The position numbers and the translations under genes were made by a program. Under the pieces are notes generated by a model. That model was given only the letters and a program-made list of their open reading frames with translations, searched no databases and was not told the origin of the DNA. This document shows, piece by piece, positions 1 to 3,957 of a DNA stretch of 5,679 nt. The first letter of the stretch is position 1. Each line of letters starts with the position of its first letter. Source of the DNA: Treponema sp. (GTDB lineage: Bacteria > Spirochaetota > Spirochaetia > Treponematales > Breznakiellaceae); assembly GCA_031281685.1 (NCBI GenBank), contig JAITFA010000193.1, positions 1-5,679 of the forward strand. Reading direction: 5' to 3'.

Positions 1-2
1 CG

Positions 3-167
3 CATGAGATGATCAGGATTGCGAAGAAGAAGGCGGCGGCTCAGGCAATACCGTTGGTGCAGTCGCACTGCGCGAGCTGTAGTTCGTTGCGGAATGTGCT
101 GGCGGCGGCGAAGAGGGACGGCGTGAATATGGAGGACAAGGGTCTCAAGGAGGAGAGACATTCTTGA
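3..167 (+). CDS. C-terminal end of an unrecognised protein (partial, 5' end outside window)
   Basis: This frame is open from the left edge to a TGA at 165-167 and gives 54 residues ending KEERHS. The third codon positions are strongly G/C biased, as in the ABC operon genes further right, which supports real coding. The visible tail is basic and alanine-rich (IAKKKAAAQA) with one Cys-X2-Cys pair (HCASCSS) that could be half of a zinc knuckle; no second pair follows. I do not recognise the family. A structured segment begins immediately after the stop, an arrangement seen at the 3' ends of IS200/IS605-type tnpB genes, but the tail lacks the usual TnpB ending (CxxCG and the RDxNAAxN motif), so that identity is not supported. 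It could also be a truncated or frameshifted gene. Confidence 0.45.
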   Translation, partial: HEMIRIAKKKAAAQAIPLVQSHCASCSSLRNVLAAAKRDGVNMEDKGLKEERHS

Positions 168-196
168 CAAGTCCCTTGCCTAAAGGCAGGGGCTTG
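168..196 (+). terminator. Hairpin directly after the upstream stop codon (terminator or element-end hairpin)
   Basis: The two arms form 12 pairs with a single bulged U and a 4-nt UAAA loop (GCC-UAAA-GGC at the tip), starting right after the TGA. It lacks a following run of T, so intrinsic termination is uncertain. Imperfect hairpins of this kind also mark the ends of IS200/IS605-type elements, which is the main alternative. Confidence 0.35.
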
Positions 197-305
197 TAGA
201 TCGGGCTGATAGCTCGGCTTGCTCTACAAGGTTTCCGCTCAATGGCTCTGCTTGGGAAGCAAGCTCCGGCATAGCTACTATGGGAGGTGTCAGAGACATG
301 GCGCC
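168..305 (+). ncRNA. Candidate structured RNA with three-way junction
   Basis: No gene fits this segment, but base pairing is unusually dense. A hairpin follows the upstream stop codon: 168-180 pairs with 185-196 around a UAAA loop, with one bulge and one G-U. Next, 193-200 pairs perfectly with 223-230 (8 bp), enclosing a small 203-207/211-215 stem. Then 246-250 (CUCUG) pairs with 291-295 (CAGAG) and closes a three-way junction whose branches are 251-254/260-263 and a 9-bp stem, 264-267/283-286 plus 270-274/278-282, with a two-base bulge. The branches join with no linker bases. This compactness suggests a selected RNA fold: the end of a transposon, an omega-RNA-like guide scaffold, or a stand-alone RNA. 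I cannot name a family. Strand is assumed from the flanking coding direction. Confidence 0.45.
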
Positions 306-335
306 TTAAAGATGTCAGTTATCCTTGGGTTCCTG

Positions 336-346
336 CGGGTTTCCCG
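336..346 (+). other. Small GC hairpin just upstream of the toxin promoter
   Basis: CGGG-TTT-CCCG is a perfect 4-bp stem with a 3-nt loop, followed by only three T residues and then by the -35-like TTGACA. It could be a weak terminator separating the structured segment on the left from the toxin-antitoxin transcript, or chance. Confidence 0.2.
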
Positions 347-347
347 T

Positions 348-376
348 TTGACAGTTTGTACCAGAAATGATACGCT
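348..376 (+). promoter_or_regulatory. Putative promoter of the toxin-antitoxin operon
   Basis: A perfect -35 hexamer TTGACA (348-353) is followed after 17 bp by TACGCT (371-376), which matches the -10 consensus at its first two and last positions. Transcription would start near 383, at or next to the toxin ATG at 384. The perfect -35 and ideal spacing make this the best promoter-like sequence in the window, although the -10 is weak. Confidence 0.5.
358..373. promoter_or_regulatory. Possible antitoxin operator (imperfect inverted repeat)
   Basis: GTACCA (358-363) and TGATAC (368-373) are inverted half-sites with one mismatch, separated by GAAA. They lie in the promoter spacer and reach into the -10 element. 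HigA-type antitoxins usually repress their own promoter by binding such repeats, so the position is right for autoregulation. The repeat is short and imperfect. Confidence 0.3.
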
Positions 377-383
377 ATTACTG

Positions 384-746
384 ATGGCCTTCCAATCAAA
401 TGAAAAAATCATTACCGTCCGCTTTTTTAAGACCCCAGCGGGAAATGAGCCGGTACGGGATTGGCTGAAAAAACAAACTGCCGAGGCTAAAAAAGCCATT
501 GGCGAGGATATAAAAGCGGTTGAATTTTTATGGCCCCTTGGATATCCCCAGGTTACCAAACTGGATAAAGATTTATGGGAAATACGAACCAACCTTACCG
601 ATAGCATTTGTCGGGTGTTTTTTACGGTAACAGCAGGTTTCATGGTTCTGCTTCACGGCATTATTAAAAAAGACCAAAAAACACCCAAACAGGATTTGGA
701 TTTGGCCAAAAAAAGAAGAGACTCTATCTTGAGTGGAGGACTTTAG
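384..746 (+). CDS. higB: HigB-like toxin, phage-derived Gp49 family (RelE/ParE superfamily)
   Basis: A 120-residue protein of the usual length for Gp49-like HigB toxins, ribosome-dependent mRNA interferases that halt translation until an antitoxin binds them. The family signature is clear: an N-terminal FFKTPAGNEPVRDWL segment (14-28), KLDKDLWEIR (59-68), SICRVFF (74-80), VLLHGIIKK (88-96) and the basic tail QKTPKQDLDLAKKR (98-111). I chose ATG 384: homologous sequence begins just after it, while the in-frame extension upstream to a TTG at 219 runs through the structured non-coding segment and looks unlike protein. No Shine-Dalgarno precedes 384, and the promoter would place transcription start almost on the ATG, so the message may be leaderless. 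The antitoxin gene starts 1 nt after its stop. The gene is visibly AT-richer than the operon to its right, consistent with horizontal transfer. No frame damage is seen. Confidence 0.9.
   Translation: MAFQSNEKIITVRFFKTPAGNEPVRDWLKKQTAEAKKAIGEDIKAVEFLWPLGYPQVTKLDKDLWEIRTNLTDSICRVFFTVTAGFMVLLHGIIKKDQKTPKQDLDLAKKRRDSILSGGL
735..740 (+). promoter_or_regulatory. Ribosome binding site that fixes the antitoxin start
   Basis: GGAGGA lies inside the last codons of the toxin gene and 7 nt before ATG 748. It supports ATG 748 over the in-frame GTG at 733, which would overlap the toxin end and has no comparable site in front. Confidence 0.7.
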
Positions 747-747
747 A

Positions 748-1029
748 ATGAACAATCAGTTTATTGGCAGTTCTTTTGATGACTTTCTTGAAGAAGAAAA
801 GATTGGAGAAGAGGTGGAAGCCGGGACAATTAAAAAGATCATTGCGTATCAACTGCGGGAGACATTGGAGAAAGAACACATGACAAAAACTGAACTGGCT
901 CAACGGTTGTCCACCTCACGGGCTGCTGTTGACCGCCTTCTTGATCCCGACAACGAATCTGTTACGCTCCTTACCCTTAAAAAAGCGGCTTCTGTTCTGG
1001 GCAAGAAACTAAAACTCGCGCTGGTATAG
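748..1029 (+). CDS. higA: HigA-like antitoxin, XRE-family helix-turn-helix protein
   Basis: A 93-residue protein that should bind and neutralise the toxin encoded immediately upstream and repress their shared promoter. The N-terminal part (FIGSSFDDFLEEEKIGEEVEA, split here as residues 5-14 and 15-25) is typical of antitoxins paired with Gp49-type toxins. A DNA-binding helix-turn-helix spans about residues 46-66, from TKTELAQRLSTS to RAAVDRLLD, followed by a closing helix TLLTLKKAASVLGKKL (73-88). The toxin-first order and the 1-nt gap are the classic higBA arrangement and imply translational coupling, with the antitoxin's strong ribosome site inside the toxin gene giving it the better initiation. 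Base composition matches the toxin and differs from the transporter genes. It appears intact. Confidence 0.9.
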   Translation: MNNQFIGSSFDDFLEEEKIGEEVEAGTIKKIIAYQLRETLEKEHMTKTELAQRLSTSRAAVDRLLDPDNESVTLLTLKKAASVLGKKLKLALV

Positions 1030-1043
1030 GTGTACCTTTGAAG

Positions 1044-1076
1044 CGCGGGCAAATCCTGCGGGGTTTGGGCGAACCC
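1044..1076 (+). other. Overlapping hairpins after the antitoxin gene
   Basis: Three stems share bases: 1044-1049 with 1055-1060 (6 bp, loop CAAAT), 1051-1056 with 1061-1066 (6 bp including one G-U, loop TGCG) and 1061-1065 with 1072-1076 (5 bp). The first and third can coexist, while the middle one excludes both. No T run follows, so this is not a standard intrinsic terminator; it could still slow or attenuate transcription leaving the toxin-antitoxin genes. The rest of 1077-1135 shows only weak short repeats and no gene. Confidence 0.3.
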
Positions 1077-1135
1077 TTGCATAAGAGCTGCTCTCGTCAA
1101 GGCCGGACGCGCAAAAGCCCGATGACAGCGCGATG

Positions 1136-1163
1136 TTGCGGATTGAATAAATAACGTTATGCT
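1136..1163 (+). promoter_or_regulatory. Putative promoter of the importer operon
   Basis: TTGCGG (1136-1141) and TATGCT (1158-1163) are separated by 16 bp and match the -35 and -10 consensus at three and four positions. Transcription would begin near 1170, only about 9 nt before the ATG at 1179, where no Shine-Dalgarno is visible. It is the only good candidate in the 149-nt gap. Confidence 0.4.
1151..1160. promoter_or_regulatory. Perfect palindrome over the promoter (possible operator)
   Basis: ATAACGTTAT is a perfect 10-bp palindrome that covers the promoter spacer and the start of the -10 element. A dimeric repressor bound here would block RNA polymerase. It is AT-rich in an otherwise GC-rich intergenic segment, but does not spell out a full Fur box, so the regulator is unknown. 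Confidence 0.3.
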
Positions 1164-1178
1164 AGTATCCTTACCCCT

Positions 1179-2066
1179 ATGAAAAAGATACAGTATCTGC
1201 TTTTAGTGTGCGTACTTTGTGCGTCGCACGGCCTGCTTTACGCGCAAACCTCTATCAACATGACCGATGTTCTCGGAAGGCGGGTGAGCTTGAGCGCGAT
1301 CCCGCAGCGGATTATAAGCCTCAGCCCGGGTGTTACCGAGATACTCTTTGCCATTGGCGCGGGGGCGCAGGTGGTGGGCGTTACCGAGTACTGCAACTAT
1401 CCGCCGGAAACCGCGAACCGGACTAAGGTCGGCGGGTTTTCGGGCATCACGGTTAATGTTGAACAGATCGTGGTACTCAAGCCGGACATGGTTATTGTCT
1501 CCGGGGAGATGCACGAGCGTATCATTGCCTTACTCGACGGGCTTGGGATCAAGTCCTTTGCAGTTGAGCCATCCAGCTTTGCTCAGGTTTACACGACCAT
1601 AGAAACCATAGGCCGGCTCACGGGGCATGAGTCAGGCGCGTCCCGTGTAACTGCCACTATGCGCGCCAAGATCATGCGGGCGCAGACGCAGCGCGGGAAT
1701 CGGGAACGGCCCGGCGTGTTCTGGGAACTGAGCGACGATCCGCTTATGAGTACCGGCGGCAATACTTTTATCAGCGAAGCCATCAGTCTGGCTGGCGGGA
1801 GAAACATTTTTGAGGACCTTAGTGAGCGTTGGCCCATAGTGAGTACGGAACAGGTGCTTTTGCGAAAGCCCGCGTGGATTCTGGCTGGTGACGATCACGG
1901 CGTGATTATCGAGCCGCAGACGCTTGCGCGGCGTCCGGGCTGGTCGGCTTTGCCAGCGGTGCGGGATAAGCACGTGGCGTTGGTGAATGCGGATATGCTC
2001 TACCGTTACGGGCCCCGCCTTGCCGATGCGGTGCTGGCTATTGCCAACATTTTGTTTGCGGACTGA
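1179..2066 (+). CDS. btuF: Periplasmic cobalamin/ferric-chelate binding protein of an ABC importer (BtuF/FecB family)
   Basis: A 295-residue exported substrate-binding protein. Residues 1-22 form a signal peptide (MKK, hydrophobic core LLLVCVLC, cleavage likely after LLYA); no convincing lipobox is seen, though cysteines at 11 and 14 deserve attention. The mature protein is one periplasmic-binding domain of the Peripla_BP_2 type: DVLGRRVSL (30-38), PQRIISLSPGVTEILFAIGA (42-61), VVGVTEYCNYPPE (65-77), then the C-terminal lobe with DDPLMSTGGNTFISEAISLAGG (186-207). Glu54 and Glu200 stand where family members carry the two acidic residues that dock onto permease arginines. The TEYCNYPPE and GGNTFISE wording resembles cobalamin-binding BtuF more than siderophore proteins, but iron chelates or haem remain possible. 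It heads a four-gene operon. There is no ribosome site before the ATG, and upstream transcription probably starts about 9 nt away. Confidence 0.87.
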   Translation: MKKIQYLLLVCVLCASHGLLYAQTSINMTDVLGRRVSLSAIPQRIISLSPGVTEILFAIGAGAQVVGVTEYCNYPPETANRTKVGGFSGITVNVEQIVVLKPDMVIVSGEMHERIIALLDGLGIKSFAVEPSSFAQVYTTIETIGRLTGHESGASRVTATMRAKIMRAQTQRGNRERPGVFWELSDDPLMSTGGNTFISEAISLAGGRNIFEDLSERWPIVSTEQVLLRKPAWILAGDDHGVIIEPQTLARRPGWSALPAVRDKHVALVNADMLYRYGPRLADAVLAIANILFAD

Positions 2067-2082
2067 ACCAGTTCTCTTAATT

Positions 2083-2088
2083 AAGGAG
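2083..2088 (+). promoter_or_regulatory. Ribosome binding site that points to a CTG start for the permease
   Basis: AAGGAG is the clear Shine-Dalgarno in the 2067-2119 gap. It lies 7 nt before CTG 2096 but 31 nt before the first ATG at 2120, which has no site of its own. It is the right arm of a small hairpin (2074-2078 with 2083-2088, one bulge, loop AATT) that could partly mask it. Confidence 0.6.
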
Positions 2089-2095
2089 CGCCCAA

Positions 2096-3100
2096 CTGCT
2101 GAAGCGTTTTTCTCCACTGATGATCCTTCTCACTCTGCTCCTAATTCCGGCATTTGTGCTTGGCCTAGCCCTTGGTTCAGTGCTTTTTAGCCCAACGCAG
2201 CTCATTGAGGCATTGCGCGACACAGAAGGAACAACGGCGCTTATTCTGTTTGAGATACGGCTTCCCCGTCTGATTTTAGCAATGGCGGTGGGCGCAGCCC
2301 TCGCGGTGTCAGGCGCGGCGTTTCAGGGCATCTTTCGCAATTCGCTGGCTGACCCGTATGTGATAGGCGCGTCATCGGGCGCGGCTCTGGGCGCGGCTGT
2401 TGCCGTGAGCGCTGGGCTGACGTTTGTCGGGCCTGTTTCGCCAATATCACTCTGCGCCTTTTGCGGCGCGTTGATAGCGGTTGCTCTGGCTTTTAGCATA
2501 GCGCGAAGCGCGGGCAATCCGCCGCCCGCGACCGCGCTCCTGCTTGCCGGAACAGCCCTCAGCGCACTCTTTTCCTCCCTGCTTTCGCTCATACTTCTGC
2601 TCAAGGATCAGGCGTTTCAGCGGGTGTATTTCTGGCTTCTGGGCAGCCTTAACGGAACCACATGGTCAGCCTTGCCAGCGGTTCTGCCGGTGATGGCGCT
2701 TGGCTGTGTCATCGTGTTTTTGCACGCCCGTCCCCTTGACCTGCTTTTACAGGGCGAAGACGTAGCCGAGAGTCTGGGCATTGAGGTACGAAAAACCCGC
2801 GTAGCCATCGCATTTGGCGCGGCGCTTGCTACAGCCGCCGCTGTTTCCGCCTCCGGCGTCATCGGCTTTGTGGGACTCATCGTCCCGCATACTATGCGGC
2901 TCCTCATCGGACCGTCGCACAAACGGCTTCTGCCCAGTTCCGCGCTTGCCGGTGCCTTGCTGGTACTTGTGGCGGACTGCGTGGCGCGAAGCGCGGCGGG
3001 AAGCCTTGAGTTGCCTATCGGCATTATCACGTCTTTATGTGGAGCGCCGTTCTTTATCTGGCTCCTTATCCGCCACGGCGGACGCCTCGGACGCTTATAA
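2096..3100 (+). CDS. btuC: ABC importer permease, FecCD/BtuC family
   Basis: A polytopic inner-membrane protein of about ten helices that dimerises to form the channel for a corrinoid or ferric chelate. Counting from ATG 2120 (326 residues), family landmarks are EIRLPRLILAMAVGAALAVSGA (45-66), DPYVIGASSGAALGAA (78-93), the coupling-helix segment GEDVAESLGIEVRKTR (212-227), GVIGFVGLIVPH (246-257) and the C-terminal ELPIGIITSLCGAPFFIWLL (297-316). I prefer CTG 2096: it is 7 nt after AAGGAG, extends the protein to 334 residues, closer to the usual length, and adds a basic LLKRFSPL stretch before the first helix. An in-frame TAA at 2078 excludes longer versions, and no ATG, GTG or TTG lies between. 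Arginines in RLPR are the likely docking partners for the binding protein's glutamates. The ATPase starts 2 nt after its stop. Confidence 0.9.
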   Translation: MLKRFSPLMILLTLLLIPAFVLGLALGSVLFSPTQLIEALRDTEGTTALILFEIRLPRLILAMAVGAALAVSGAAFQGIFRNSLADPYVIGASSGAALGAAVAVSAGLTFVGPVSPISLCAFCGALIAVALAFSIARSAGNPPPATALLLAGTALSALFSSLLSLILLLKDQAFQRVYFWLLGSLNGTTWSALPAVLPVMALGCVIVFLHARPLDLLLQGEDVAESLGIEVRKTRVAIAFGAALATAAAVSASGVIGFVGLIVPHTMRLLIGPSHKRLLPSSALAGALLVLVADCVARSAAGSLELPIGIITSLCGAPFFIWLLIRHGGRLGRL

Positions 3101-3102
3101 AC

Positions 3103-3945
3103 ATGGATACCCTGAAACTTGTCCCCCGGCTGGAACTGGAACAACTTTCCATAGGCTTTGGTAAAAAGCCGATCCTGAGTAACCTGACCCTTGCCGTTAA
3201 GCCGGGCGAACTGATCGCGCTGGCCGGTCCCAACGGGAGTGGGAAAACCACGCTCCTCAAAACCATCGGAGGACTTTTGAAACCGCTCATTGGCGCGGTG
3301 ATGCTTGACGGACGGGACATTACGCTTATGGGCAAGCGGGAAAAGGCGCTGAAAATCAGTCTGCTCTTCCAAAGCGCCACATCCGACTGGGGCTTCACGG
3401 TTGAGGAGCTGGTAAACCAAGGGCGTTTCCCCCACCACGGTTTTTTTAGAAAAGGCGCGGCGAAAAACACGGAACAGACAACGGTCTTAGACAATAGCAT
3501 CGTGGAAAAGGCGATACGCTCTGCCGGCTTGGTGGGCTTTGAACATCGTGTGGTAACCGAGCTGTCAGGCGGCGAGTTTCAGCGGGTACTCATTGCCCGC
3601 GCTATGGCTCAGGCAGCGGGTTTGCTCCTGCTAGACGAGCCGGCCAATAACCTTGACCCAAAGTATCAGTACATGGTGATGAATCTGGTACGTTCAATGA
3701 CCACCTTTGGCCGTGTCGCCATTGTGAGCCTCCACGATCTCAACCTTGCCAGCCTCTACGCGGATCGGGTCATGCTCGTGGGTAACGGCGGCCTTGTGGC
3801 AATGGGCAAGCCAAGCGAAGTGTTACGGGAAGATATCCTTGAAGCTGTCTTCGGCATCCCCTTGGTGATTGCCCCGCACGTCCACAATCCCTGTATACAG
3901 GCTGTGTTTCCACCCCTGCCAAACCTACCGGAGCGGCCTGTGTGA
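3103..3945 (+). CDS. btuD: ABC importer ATP-binding protein (BtuD/FepC/FecE family)
   Basis: A 280-residue cytoplasmic ATPase, slightly longer than the usual 255-270, that powers the permease. All catalytic motifs are present: Walker A GPNGSGKT (42-49), Q-loop glutamine 90 (LLFQ), ABC signature LSGGE (154-158), Walker B LLLLDEP (174-180) with Glu179 as catalytic base, D-loop NNLDP (182-186) and switch His211 (SLHD). GRFPHHGF (107-114) is typical of the iron/B12 subfamily. The stretch around 115-131 (KGAAKNTEQTTVLDNS and neighbours) is several residues longer than in common relatives, and the C-terminal 20 residues are proline-rich. ATG 3103 is 2 nt after the permease stop, so translation is probably coupled; no strong ribosome site is seen. 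An in-frame ATG at 3037 would overlap the permease gene and add residues unrelated to the family. Confidence 0.92.
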   Translation: MDTLKLVPRLELEQLSIGFGKKPILSNLTLAVKPGELIALAGPNGSGKTTLLKTIGGLLKPLIGAVMLDGRDITLMGKREKALKISLLFQSATSDWGFTVEELVNQGRFPHHGFFRKGAAKNTEQTTVLDNSIVEKAIRSAGLVGFEHRVVTELSGGEFQRVLIARAMAQAAGLLLLDEPANNLDPKYQYMVMNLVRSMTTFGRVAIVSLHDLNLASLYADRVMLVGNGGLVAMGKPSEVLREDILEAVFGIPLVIAPHVHNPCIQAVFPPLPNLPERPV

Positions 3946-3957
3946 GGTTGTTAGACG

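Noticed and set aside
164..168. TTGAC before the hairpin as a transposon target motif for an IS200/IS605 insertion
   Set aside because: It overlaps the stop codon of the upstream frame, five bases occur often by chance, and no transposase gene or second element end is visible.
288..318. Group I intron R/S-like motifs (CAGAGACAT and AAGATGTC, which can pair as a P7-like helix)
   Set aside because: Only 12 nt separate the two strands, too few for the P3 strand and P8 hairpin that must lie between them, and no other core element was found.
219..383. An in-frame N-terminal extension of the toxin starting at TTG 219
   Set aside because: It would run through the paired RNA-like segment and the promoter, it has no ribosome site, and the extra residues do not resemble the toxin family, whose match begins just after ATG 384.
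1030..1178. Cobalamin riboswitch before the importer operon
   Set aside because: No B12-box-like sequence is visible and the gap is too short for the complete aptamer.
2617..3438. Long open frame on the minus strand opposite the permease and ATPase genes
   Set aside because: It is antisense to two genes with unmistakable family motifs, its translation is low in complexity and resembles nothing, and GC-rich coding DNA commonly leaves such shadows.
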